From Hydractinia symbiolongicarpus (Eukaryota > Cnidaria > Hydrozoa > Anthoathecata > Hydractiniidae): 64,000 nt of DNA. The stretch lies in contig NC_079880.1 of assembly GCF_029227915.1 (NCBI RefSeq), positions 14,588,001-14,652,000 on the forward strand. Reading direction: 5' to 3'. Shown in pieces: positions 23,149-34,543 of this stretch; position 1 is the first letter of the stretch, and every line of letters starts with the position of its first letter. The position numbers and the translations under genes are program-made. The notes under the pieces are model-generated. The model searched no databases and was not told the DNA's origin. It saw only the letters and a list, made by a program, of their open reading frames with translations.

Positions 23149-25075
23149 TTAGCGCCTAGACTTCTACACCACCTTCATAGCGAACAAGAAGAAATAAGCC
23201 CACATACAACGCATGAGACAAAAGATACTTTGTGTTCTAAATAAGTCTGTGTTTATACTAAGTTTTCTAGTGATGTTTTTTATGTGTTTTTTATTGTTGT
23301 TTAAAATGTAAGCATTAAAACACTTGAAATGTTTTATAGTTGGTTTTCAGTTGGAGGGGTGATTGTGAGTTTCTGAATATTTTCTCGAATTAAGTAATTA
23401 GAGATACGCAATCATGGTTGTGGTCTACTAAGTCGAGAATTTATAAATTTTCACACTTGTCTGAAATACTTCCCAAATTTCAGCATTTACAGTATAAAGT
23501 TGTATACCTACTACGCCCCTGCTGCAACTCTTTCTGATAATATTTTGAATTTTTAAGGAATGGTAGAAGTAATTTTTTTTTAAACTTGCAAACTGTTTTA
23601 TATAATAAAAATAAAAACATTTTTTAAATACTCTTTAACAAGATCCGATGGCAGTTATCACTACTGTAACCCGTTTAACTCTCCTTCTGGGATGATTTAT
23701 CTGTTTGGTTGGTTTTTTATACAAGCATAACCTTAATAAGCATAAAGGTGAAGAATAATTTCAGCTTCAACTTTACACACTTACCATAACTTCTTTACAT
23801 AAGCATAACATTTATAGTCATATTCCAAGCATGTCAGTCTATTCTCTTCCCCACAGCACTTGAGATACAACTTCGAAAAATCAGTCTTAATATGATTCCT
23901 TCTGTGTTTTAACAAAATTAGTTTTAAAATTAATTTTAACAAAATTTAAGATTTTGTCTAAGTGCGCACTACCAACTAACATTTGAACACTAAAATCTAA
24001 CATAGTTTTTTTATCGGGTTCAGGATTCTATCAGAAGGGATAGGGGTCAAACGTCTTGAATTCATTCGATTACATATTTGTTCGTTGTATCACTCTCCCG
24101 CAGTGTTCCACCTTTGGAGTCAGTCATCTTCTGCGATTTTATTATTCGCAACTAAATGCATGTCTATTGTAATTCTAGTCTGCGTTATTTACTAACTTGT
24201 AAAAACACGGTTTACAAAAATGGCGATTACACACTTCATGGTAAAATCTATACTTCGTGTTTTTTTGTAAAAGTATTTAATGTTTTTACGCTTTTGTGGT
24301 GTGACAAAAATGTTGATTTTCATCCTTATTCAGTTAACATTCAAGCAATGAAGTAATTATGACTGCGTGGTTTCCGAAGTATTCTGTTCGTAGTATGTGT
24401 GGCGTCGACGTGCTGATTATTCGAGAACATTGAACTGTTAAATCGATCTTTTGGCTTATGTTGTTATAGTAATGTCAACTTTCAATGTTTTTTGTTATCT
24501 TTCCACGTATAACGTTTATATTCATTTAGTGTTATATTGTAAAAAATATGTAGTTAATAATCGCCTACTATATATATACCAGTCGTTAGTCCGTTTTTCC
24601 AAAAAAAGAAAGTTAAATTAAATAAATTAAATAAAAATTTTAAACTTATTGCGAGTTGACTTATATCGTCAATACGTCATCCACTTTTATATCACGAACA
24701 CGATCATACAACTGCTTATCAACCTCTTTGGAATATAATTGTCGCAGATGGGAACTTAATCTCAAAAGAGTGGAGTGGTAAAATAATCAATAATTCGAAT
24801 GTTTTAGCTTTTTCTCTAAAGAAGTAAGAGAATATTATCAAATGTTAGGACCAACCCTCCCCTTAAAGAAACTAACTGGGGAAACCAGAACTAATGTAAA
24901 CAAACATGGCATCCCTGCTGTTTTGTGTTGTAACTGTATATCCTATGCTGATGATAATATTGCTATGGCAACTCCAAGCATTAGTAGCTGCTCTTTTTTG
25001 ATGCGTATCGAAAATTTAATTTAATTGCAAATTGAAGAAAAAATGACCATAAAGCATTCTGCCGAAATTTGGAAG
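23149..25075. other. Intergenic region after Ctr copy 1
   Basis: 3' UTR of Ctr copy 1, then AT-rich DNA without a supported gene. Short ORFs at 24156-24356 and 24842-25024 show no domain, codon bias or splice context that would support them. Confidence 0.35.
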
Positions 25076-25089
25076 TAAAATTAGTATTT

Positions 25090-25432
25090 GTTTTCGACAA
25101 AATTTGGCACAGTTAACAAAAAAAGTATGCTGAACATAATGGTGACATCAAAATTTTGTTTTTTTACCACCTTAAATGTCATTTTAGGCCAAAATTGGTC
25201 CAAAACTTAAAACTACTTCATTTTCGGCTAAATCTGGCACAGTTAACAAAAAAGTATGCTGAACATGATGGTGACATCAAAATTTCGATTTTTTGCCACC
25301 TTAAATGTCATTTTAGGCCAAAATTGGTCCAAAAATTAAAACTACTTTATTCTCGACAAAAATTGGCACAGTTGATAAAAAAAGTATGCTGAAAATAATG
25401 GTCACATCAAAATTTTGATTTTTTGTCAACTA
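25090..25432. repeat. Tandem repeat, about 130-bp unit, 2.7 copies
   Basis: The word 'tggcacagtt' recurs at 25105, 25235 and 25364, followed each time by 'aaaaagtatgctgaa' and 'tggtgacatcaaaatt'-type text. Units diverge by a few bases each. Not a CRISPR array (no short repeats with unique spacers). Confidence 0.8.
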
Positions 25433-25819
25433 CTAAATGCAGTTTAAGACCATAAACGTTTCAATCGCAAGACTTTCATGTATTTTTTGTTAGCAATTTC
25501 TTTTAAAATATGAGTTTATTATGACACGTTTCGTTTTGTTTGCGTTTGTTGTAAGATATAATGTCACTTGTGTGTTTAACTTCAGAGTTTCATGCACCAA
25601 ACCTCTTCGAATGTTTGGCACGATGACACAACGAATTAGCGAGCGGAAATTCTTAGAGCCCCCAGGGCTTCTTGTTATTGTATTGATTCATTGATTAGGC
25701 TAAATCCAAAAGTTCGTATGTCCAATCAGACGTAACCGGTAATTAAATAAAATAGGCGCCTTATTTAGACGGCATTAAGCAGATATTCAGGAAGGTAAAA
25801 TCGGATATCCGTAATTATT

Positions 25820-26060
25820 CAGTCGAGCTTGTGATATATAAACAAAGCGAGAAAACATGGCCTATTCTGCGTCTCTTATATTGCGTCTAAATTATGGGAG
25901 CAGCTTCCTGACTCCGCCCGAAATGCCTTTTCGTTGCCCTTATTCGAACACGGGCTAAACAACATTCCGTGTATTTAGTGCAGTTGTCGCTTCTGTGCCA
26001 CATATATTTATAACGTTGGATATTTGGATTAGCTTCTTATTATTATTATTATATTTAATG
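25820..26060 (+). pseudogene. 3' end of a CR1/L2-like LINE
   Basis: A short frame ending at the TAG at 25976 reads 'SKLWEQLPDSARNAFSLPLF', which matches the usual C-terminal 'WNSLPdsvRna' tail of CR1/L2/Jockey-type LINE reverse-transcriptase ORFs. A TTATTATTATTAT run follows at 26037-26052, as expected of a LINE 3' tail. The rest of the LINE is absent, so this is a 5'-truncated copy. Confidence 0.55.
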
Positions 26061-26400
26061 AGTCGATTTTAATTAGCGTAAGGCTAACATATTTTAGCAA
26101 TATTTTTTAAAGTTTCTAGCCTATTTTATTGTATATTGAGTTTAAAGAAAAAATAAATAAAAGGTCTGAAAAATGGTGGAAATTACATAATTTTGGCCTA
26201 TTTACGGCATTGAGAATGTACAACTGACTATACTATAGATAGAAGATAACTACTTTTCCTAACTCTTAATACCTACTTATCTCCCTAGCTATCGCTCTTA
26301 AATAATTTATACTAAGTATTACTTTACTTTGCTTTGCTAATACTTTACTTTGAACGTACGTTAGCTTTCAGGCCATTGCAAGTTCTACTTAGGTTTTAGT

Positions 26401-26610
26401 ATATACGGTTGACACCCTCTAATTCGAATCTCTATAATTGAAATATTTCTATAATTCGAACGAGTGCTCAGTCACCGTCATTTTTTCTTAAGAAACTCTT
26501 ACAAAAAACTTTCTGCAATTCGTATTTCTCTAATTTAAAACTTTCTATAATTTGAACTGTTTTTCAGTCCCTTCAGCACGATTCTCTCCCTATTTCGAAT
26601 TTTAGAGTGT
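26401..26610. mobile_element. Tigger/pogo-like terminal fragment
   Basis: 'cggttgacaccctctaattcg' followed by repeated 'tctataattcgaac' words resembles the terminal region of pogo/Tigger-type mariner transposons. Only one end was found, so the element is a remnant. Confidence 0.4.
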
Positions 26611-27429
26611 AAATAGGGCTTTGACAAATTCAATTTTTCGACCTGAGATGATGGTGCAACTCGCATTGTCGAAAAAGATCGTCTCTCCAATGTAAACTAT
26701 GAAAATAAAGATAGAATGAAACTTGAATTATGCTTCTTGAGCACCTCTTGAGCACATCTTGGGTACCCTTGCTATAAGCATATAGCAAAGGTACTCTGTG
26801 TCTCATTAATAAACCTTTCACCTTTGCTAAAGTTTATATTACAGTAAAGGGATAGCTAGCTAACTACTTAATTGCATTTAGTATGAAAAAGATTACTTAA
26901 AAATTCTGTTGCAGCCAACTGTATTTGGATACTATTACATTTCCTAGAGGTAGCTAACTGCAGTGACAACCCCAGATGCAGCTAAGTAAAAATCAGATTG
27001 GCGAAAATAACACAAAAATCTATAATGTTGGATAACATAAGAATCACATATCTACGTTGGTAGCCAGAATCTTAAAATTTGTTTTGTTTAAGATTTATAT
27101 ATGGCTAGAGAATGTGACAATAAGAGACAAATAAAAGTAATACAAAGTTTCAACGTGGCTGGACAACTCGCTAACTAAAAAATATAGGTGAACAAAAATG
27201 TAAGCAAATAGAAAAAACACCCGAAAAGCAGTTTTAAAAGAAACTGCAACCTTGTTAGAACACAAATAGAATTATCAGAAAGAAAACAGTTGAGAAACTT
27301 TCCTTTCTCCAGCAATGAGTTGCTCCGATCTTTTTGCAAAATTTCGGACTAACATTAGGGAAACGTAAAAATTGTTGCTAAGGAATATAAAGAGCTTTAG
27401 TTTCTAATTGGTTATTTATATAAAAATCC

Positions 27430-28015
27430 GTTCCTAATTTAACTCGTTTTTGTGCCAACAGTGGCACGACGGTTTTCTCGTCCTTGCGCTAGCGGGCTTG
27501 CATTTCGTGCGTGGATAACACAAGTCGCTTTTGAAGCACGAACAGACAGACGACGGCTATCATTATAGAGAGTAGTCGTTAGCCCGTGAAAAAATCCACG
27601 GGGTCGCCCGTCCTTTATATATCGCATTTTGTGTTTCCGTAACAGGAAGTGACTTTCGCGCATAGACAGACTGACGAAATACGGCTGTTATTAAAGAGAC
27701 TAGTCATTAGCCCATGAAAGGTCCACAGATTCGCCCGTCCGTTAAATTTACCTGTCGCAACATAGTGGATATAAATATATCGAATTTGATATTTTTGTTT
27801 CCATAACATGATTTTCTAACTCAGCAGGTGGTCCGCGCAGAGACAGAAAAAATACAGCTATTATTAAAGACTAGTCCTTAACCCGTGGAAAAATTCACGG
27901 GGTCGCTCGTCCTTTATGTATCGCATTTCGTGTTTCCGTAACAAAAGGACAAATAGACGCACGAACAGACAGACGGAATACGGCTATTATTAAGGAGATA
28001 TATATATATATAAAA
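27430..28015. repeat. Array of hairpin repeat 'cccgtgg...ccacggg', family A
   Basis: At least three successive units (about 27560, 27695 and 27865) share the order 'attaaagagactagtc', 'ttagcccgtggaaaa-tccac', 'ggtcgcccgtccttta', 'tgtttccgtaac' and 'agacagacggaatacggc'. The central words form a perfect stem cccgtgg/ccacggg. Related copies are at 29440-29565 (inverted), 30160-30530, 39150-39200 (fragment) and 45980-46085 (inverted). No coding capacity. Confidence 0.7.
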
Positions 28016-29430
28016 ATGGTGATATTGATGATACGCTCTGAACGAATACTCAGAAGAAACACGATGTAAATGGTGTGTTATATAATGAGATCATTTTTAA
28101 TGGTCTATCTTATTCCAAGAAATTAGGCACAAAATTTACGTGAATTTTGAATGTTGCAGCCTAAGACGTTAAAAAAAATATTAGTTAATTTAAAACCTGT
28201 CATTACAGTTTAACAATATATTTTCCCAACAATCGGAATACAAAGCTCTCTTGCACAACCATACTTTCTTCTCCTTAATTATTCGACGCAACAAAAAATA
28301 AGTATCGTCCGGATACGGTTCACTCGCCTAATGTGGTAAAAGCCGGCTGAAAGGATATTGTAAATGTTTTAAAGAAACCAGGAGAAACTGGTTGTCAATG
28401 AACCTAAGCCGCATTATTTTAAAGAAGTTGAGCTAAATCAATTATAGGCATACGCGTTAATTTCGTTCTCTTTTATTTCGTGAACGTTAATTTTGTGACG
28501 TGTTGATTTTATCGAATTATTTTTATCGAACAGGGTATACGATTCACTTAGGTTCACGGAAACAAATTCAGATATTTTTTTAAACATATTGTGAATAGAC
28601 GAGTCAAGACAAAGTCCGTAAAAATCGAGTTCTGCTAGGAATCCGAAATACAGCTGCCCGCAGCCATTTTAATCACACAAAATACGGGAATCGATAAAGA
28701 AGATAGCTAAGTGACCCGGCGTTGAACACCAGGTCGAGCGCTTAACACGTACAGCAGCTGTTACTATTATAGAGATAATTTACAAAAAATGAAATGTGAT
28801 TTTCTCCAAACCAGACTTTCAATATAACTTTTCAAAGAATCAGTTCCAATGTTTATGTCATATGTCGTACCCCATAGAAATATTTGGGTCATCCAAAATG
28901 ACAGAATCGTGCAACTGAATTCAATTGAAGTGACGCAAAGTGACGACGCAAAAAACACCCACGTTATCAAAAAATAAAAGCTGATTTTAGAGAGTTCTTA
29001 TCTTGATGAAAACAAACAACTGAATATGAAAAAAATATAAACCAATAATCAACTGTCTGTTGTATTTTGACAGCGGGTTGAACGGTATATCATGTAAAAA
29101 AAAGTTGCAAAGCGCTCTTTAAGGTGCATTGTCTCCTTTTTTAGAAAATCCTTTCTCTTGACTTTGGTTTAGATAAAAAATAACCGTTACCCTGTCTTTC
29201 TAAAACAGTCAACCACCAATTTTATTTTGCGGCATAAGCTTTCTTTACTGTTTTAAATTTATAGTCACTTTAAATAAAAATACAGCCTGAGGCTGGTTGC
29301 TTCAAAATCTATAGTTGCATCCTATGCATTGTATGTTGTATTGTATGCACATCTCCTCTATGAAGCATTAAAAAGCATTAAAAATGTTTGTTTACTTTCG
29401 AATCGTAAGCTAGTGAAGACAATAAGAATT
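28016..29430. other. Gene-free AT-rich stretch
   Basis: No supported gene. A fragment near 28710-28765 ('gacccggcgttgaacaccaggtcgagcgct') belongs to dispersed repeat family B. Confidence 0.35.
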
Positions 29431-29439
29431 AGAACATAT

Positions 29440-29565
29440 TATAATGCCGGTCTGTCTGTCGCTTAAAATGGTGCCGCAAGTATCGACACGCACGCAATGC
29501 GGTATAAAACGACAGGCGAACACGTGGATTTTTCCACGAAAAAACCAACTAGTTAATTTGCTAGT
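29440..29565 (-). repeat. Inverted copy of hairpin repeat family A
   Basis: Read on the minus strand it carries the 'cgtggaaaaatccacg'-type stem and the 'gacagac' words of the family seen at 27430-28015. The plus-strand ORF across it is not supported as a gene. Confidence 0.5.
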
Positions 29566-30159
29566 GGTTTTCAATTCGAGTGACTGCAGCTCAAGTTCTA
29601 CTCATTACACTCGCACTAACGATGTTTCTATTTTATCAGTGATGACGATGATGACCAAAGAAATAGTCCAGCGAAAGAGTCGCATTTGTATTTGTGTTTT
29701 CAGTTTGTGTTGAAAAACATGGTTAAGCTGTTCCACAATTTTAAATAAATTTTGAGAATAAGGTTCTGAACTGAAATATACGGTTTTAAACACAGAAATT
29801 TGTTCACCTCTCCATCATCCTTGTTTTTCCCAAAAACAGTAGTTTTTGGGAAAAACATGTATAAAAAATGTAGTCATGGCATAGTGCCTGTTGTCATAGT
29901 GACTCATCGAATAACACGTGGTTACGAAAACACGGCGTAAAAGCATTCTAATTAATGGTTCCGCACTTTAATATAAATATATATTGAGTAATTTTTCATA
30001 CTTCAAAATTTTTGTTTCACCGTTAAGCATCTTTTCTCTTCAGGACTTTAAATAAGTAAAGTCATCTGGGTTCAAATGACATCGTGCAATTTTTTATTCC
30101 GACTATACTTTAAAACGCGAGCAAATACTAGTGCTATGTTCTGTAGTAATATAATTAAC

Positions 30160-30535
30160 CAGTCGCTAACCTTGCGGACAGACAGACAAATTATGGCTAT
30201 TATTATAGAGACTGGTCAGTTAATTATGAAAAAATCCACGGGGTCGCCCGTCCTCTTTATACCGCATTTTGTGCTTCTCGCTACTTGCCCAGCTTAGCTA
30301 CCATTTTGCATGACAGACGGACAGACGTATACGGGTATTATAATATAGACTAGTCGTTGCCCGTGGAAAAATCCACGGGTTCGCCAGACCTTTATATTTA
30401 CTCGTCGCAACAAAGTGGCTAAAAATATATCGCATTTGATATTCGTGTTTCCGTAACATCATTTTCTAACTCAGTGGGGGGTTCGCGCAGAGACAGACAG
30501 ACGGAATACGGCTATTATAATAGCGATTCTGCATC
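30160..30535. repeat. Second cluster of hairpin repeat family A
   Basis: Two units with 'actagtcgttgcccgtgg', 'tccacgggttcgcc', 'tgtttccgtaacat' and 'agacagacggaatacggc' occur in the same order as at 27430-28015. The segment 'taccattttgcatgacagac' recurs in diverged form at about 39150. Confidence 0.65.
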
Positions 30536-30825
30536 ACTGTAAGAGGGGAGCTTTGAAGTCCCCTCTCCTTCACGGCTGTTTACCTTGGTCCAAATAGGGT
30601 TAAAAAAATAGAATAAAGCGTGACGCTCAGCAATATTTTTTCCGTGAGTTGTACACAATCCTCTCAGTTAACATTTCTTTTTACAGCCTTTTATAATAAA
30701 CAATGTTATTTTAAAAGCATTCTTTCCAGTGAATAAATTTGAGGATACTAAAAGACACACCCCGGAAGTATATCCAAAAGTAATGAAATGTAATCACAAA
30801 AACAAGATGATGCAAACGCTGCGGT

Positions 30826-32164
30826 CTATATCATAATTTTTGGACTAATATATCCTTGTCTTTTTACCACCAGAACAATAAAGTTTATTAGGCACATCGT
30901 TGTTAATCCAATGATGTATGCTTGCCAGTACGCAACAATATAAGCGGATGCTATGCATCCAACAACAAAACCAGCATTTAATAAACTATCACGGACACTT
31001 TCCACGTAAGCTTGGTGTTTCGAAGAAATCATTCTTGCAGCAACAGCAACAATAAAGATTTGTTCTCCAATTTCTCCTACGGTTACACAAATAGCTAGCC
31101 CAATTGTGAGCAATAATTTATTGGCGATGTTCACATCTGTTGTTATTAATATGGTCTGAAAGCTTCCTGCTAGAAAAATAAACACAATGCTGACTATACC
31201 GCAAATGTAAACAGTCTTGTCGTTAAGTTTGGTTGATGTGAGTGCCACAATGATTGCAGATACCACCAGGCTGAAGACGAAAAAAAAAATTGCATTAAAA
31301 TAATGTGGAAATGATAATAGCTTGATAATTACTGGAAAACTTCTCGTGAAAGTCTCTTGACAGAAAGCAGAGCCTATCGTTAAAAACATTATAAACGAAA
31401 CGTCAAAAGTTTGAACAACTTTTTTAAGTATAAACGTAAATGATTCCTTTTCATAATCACGATGTTTGATTTTTCTTTCCACTGTTGCTTCTTTTAAATC
31501 AAACTCCTTTGATAAGTCGCTTGCTAGAAGGATTATAGTTACTTGTGTGGCAAGAAGAATAATCAGTGAGATGAGACCTGAAAAATTGCCGATCGTAATA
31601 TGGAGACCAAGAACAACAATGTCAATATGTTGGAAAAAATGGACAACAATAGGACCAAGAGCAAAGCCAATGAAAAACGACACCATTAAAATGGGAATTT
31701 TCCTTTTCATTTCATCAGGTAGATACGATCTAGCTATTTCTGCACGTGCTAGGGGTCTCATGATTGAAATAAATCCAACGAAAAACCGACCTAATAAGGC
31801 AAAGTAAGGAGATGTCGGAATAATGTTCAACACACAGCCACACATACCGAAAATATTGCATATTAATATAATCAATGTTATTCGCCTTGTTCTGTCTGCG
31901 ATCCTTGCGATAACCATAGAAAACAAAAGCAAAGGTATGTAGTAAGCCATACTGATTATTCCAAAAAGCATTTCAGGATTTTTCTCACCATACCAACTTG
32001 TTAAGTAATCCCACAATGTGACGCCAGAAGCTGATTTCTCTATTCCTATCGTGAAAAGTTGAAACGCATAAGCTATTAATGTATACTTTCTTTTTCTTTC
32101 CCATGAAACAACACTTTCTGCAGCCATCTTAAAGATTCTACTCTTGCTTTTGCTTCTGTTTTCG

Positions 32165-32208
<44 letters not shown>

Positions 32209-32388
32209 ATTGCTGTTGTTAGTGTTGTTGTTTACAGGTAGTGCTTTTGTGCTGTTGTTGTTGTTGTTGATGTTATATCTTTTATGTCTGTTATTATATT
32301 TGTTGTTTACAGGTTGTGCTTTTGTGCTGTTGTTTTTCCCGTTTTTGTAGTAGTTGGTCAACGTTCGTGTTGAATTTCGCGATTGCAT
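30826..32388 (-). CDS. Major facilitator superfamily transporter, MFSD8-like
   Basis: A single-exon frame of 520 codons. Residues 1-87 are low-complexity (Asn runs from an ATT/AAC microsatellite). A second ATG at 32127 (residue 88, context aagATGg, followed by AAESVVSWERKRKY) begins the conserved part and would give 433 residues; I favour it as the functional start. The body has about 12 hydrophobic segments, the MFS loop 2-3 motif 'IARIADRTRR' (about residues 161-169), and the order 'GRFFVGF...RPLARAEIARSY' seen in MFSD8/CLN7-like carriers, whose vertebrate members are lysosomal. The transported substrate cannot be read from the sequence. It lies between the two Ctr genes on the opposite strand. 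Lack of introns may reflect retroposition or a hydrozoan-style intronless gene. Confidence 0.8.
32159..32206. repeat. (GTT)n microsatellite inside the MFS frame
   Basis: A GTT run that, on the minus strand, encodes the poly-Asn tract in the N-terminal extension of the MFS protein. The plus-strand poly-Leu frame over it is an artefact. Confidence 0.9.
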
Positions 32389-33303
32389 AATACCATGGAG
32401 ACAGAGATTGAGAAGGAGATTGAACTTTGTCAGTAGGCATTAAAATTCTATTAAAATTGTTATTGTGTCGGCATTACTTTGATATCCATGCGCGATGTGC
32501 ATTTCACTGGATTTTTTTCAAGAAATATTACGTAATCCTTTAGCGGGCTGTTAGGGATTTTTTAAACAAGGCACGATATTCTGGGGCTGTCGTGTCGTTT
32601 TCTTTCTCAGGGAAAGAGTGAGTTGTTATTATATAACTTTTAATTTTTTTTTCAACTTCTGCATGAAGCAAAATAAGCTCAAAGATTTACCAAAATTTAG
32701 CATGATAAAGCTTTACGTCAAAAATGAGCCAAAAGGCAGTAGAGTTAATAGTCATTTTTCTTTTTAAATGGTGTAATTTCATCACTAGATACGAAAGTTA
32801 TTAAACCACACAAAAGGCATATCAGCTATTTGAATTAAGAATTACCCGCTATATTTTTTTTCGACCAATGGAATTTGCTGAAACTGACACGCAAATATAA
32901 AATGACACCATAGATAGGTTTGCAACTGGTCGCATCATGGTTGACTTCAATAGAATCAAAATAGTTCAATCTCGTTCTTTATTTCTATCTCTACGTTAAT
33001 AAATAAATAAGTAAATTAAAACATGAGCCACTCCCGAGAATAACAATTACGTATTGTCACCATTCTGTTCTATCCTCATCTCTCTTTTTCTATAACTTAT
33101 AAATGTCTAAATATGGTAGCAGGGAAGTGCTGAAATAATCCAAGAAACGTTAATCATCCTTTAGTCTAAAATAACACATAGCACTTGCTTACCTGGAAAA
33201 TTTTATTTCAAACAGACCTGCAGATTTGATGGTATTAATATTATCCCCAGATCATTGAAAGCACCATCTTGGCATGTGTTGGCATATGTTTGTTGTTTGA
33301 TTC
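32389..33303. other. Upstream flank of the MFS gene
   Basis: AT-rich sequence with no supported ORF or RNA. It should contain the minus-strand promoter of the MFS gene. Confidence 0.3.
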
Positions 33304-33987
33304 TAGCCAACTCTCCAATTAGCGGATACTTCGGTGCAGAGAGTTTTGTCCGTTAATTAGCAGTGTGCGCTATTTGGAAACTCGATTTGTTTTGTCTATT
33401 TGTGGTCCAAACATGATCCCTGGTTACGTTGAACTATTAAAAAGGGTTCAATACACTAGCTAGGTGGTTTACAAACAAATGAAAAACAGATAATTCTTTC
33501 TGATACTTTATTAAAGAAATCTTTATTTACACATTTTACAGTGTTACAAAGTTGTCAAATGAAAGTGTATTCTCGTACAGCAAATTTAAGTTTGAATATT
33601 TGAAAAGTTAGAATACTTTTTTAATTAACATTGATATTCTTAGTATAAGTCTTCGTAGTTCAAGTTAGTTTCGTTTTTGAACCTCTGGTTCATTCAAATT
33701 GACAGCATTTTTACAGCTTGGGAAATGGAGAAGCTGGAATTACTGTAAATTCTTTTAAGTTTCATTGAAGAAGAAGTCGAGTTCGTCATTGACAACACGA
33801 AATTCCTGTTACAAACACGCTAAGAGGACCGCAGAGAAGGCAATAGAGTGGGTGAAAAAATGCAGTAATATCTCTTTGTGTTTTGCTTTCATTTCGCTTT
33901 AACCGTGCTGTTGCCCATGCGAAGGAATTTGCTTGTTTACTGGAGGTTTCCGCTAATTAAAGTGTCCGTTAATTGGATAGTTGACTG
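33304..33987. mobile_element. Mariner/Tigger-like MITE, about 680 bp
   Basis: The left end 'ccaactctccaattagcgga' and the inverse of the right end 'tcaactatccaattaacgga' form about 27-bp imperfect inverted repeats. Additional 'ccgttaattagc' words lie inside each end. Both outer flanks contain TA, compatible with a TA target duplication. There is no transposase. Confidence 0.55.
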
Positions 33988-34403
33988 TATAATGGTTATA
34001 ATCTTATAAAATCGTAGCCAAAGTTATAATTAACTGTTTTGTCAAACAAATTTGTCAACATTCTCAATTTTTATTTCGCAACTGTCAATTTGACATTGTT
34101 GTTGAAAACTTTAGAAGGTTGTACCATCATATCTGAAGTAATTTTATTTAAAGATACTGGAAGGCAAAACTCCTTGAAGTCTCTGTTTCCATAAAGGTTT
34201 AATTGTCAATAAACATTAAAAAAGGTTTTAAAACCCGTACAAATCAAAAAAGCGTTTTTATAAAGGAAACAAAAACTTGAATGCGCGCTTTTGCGATAAT
34301 GACACAAAATTTTGAGCGATGTTTATTTTTCGCTTGTTGTTTTAATACTTGGGCAAAGACCGAATTCATGTTTTTTATACTTGCTCAGTCAGAATGGTGC
34401 ATC

Positions 34404-34543
34404 ATTCTTCTTCTTCTTCTTCTTCTTCTTCTTCTTCTTCTTCTTCTTCTTCTTCTTCTTCTTCTTCTTCTTCTTCTTCTTCTTCTTCTTCTTCTTCTTC
34501 TTCTTCTTCTTCTTCTTCTTCTTCTTCTTCTTCTTCTTCTTCT
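34404..34543. repeat. (TTC)n microsatellite, about 140 bp
   Basis: Uninterrupted TTC triplets, about 46 units. The poly-Ser, poly-Leu, poly-Phe and poly-Glu frames over it are artefacts. A pure purine/pyrimidine tract of this length could form triplex (H-DNA) structure. Confidence 0.95.

Noticed and set aside
25090-25432. Repeat array considered as CRISPR
   Set aside because: Units are about 130 bp and directly tandem without spacers, in an animal genome.
32144-32350. Plus-strand poly-Leu ORF
   Set aside because: Antisense of the poly-Asn tract of the MFS gene.
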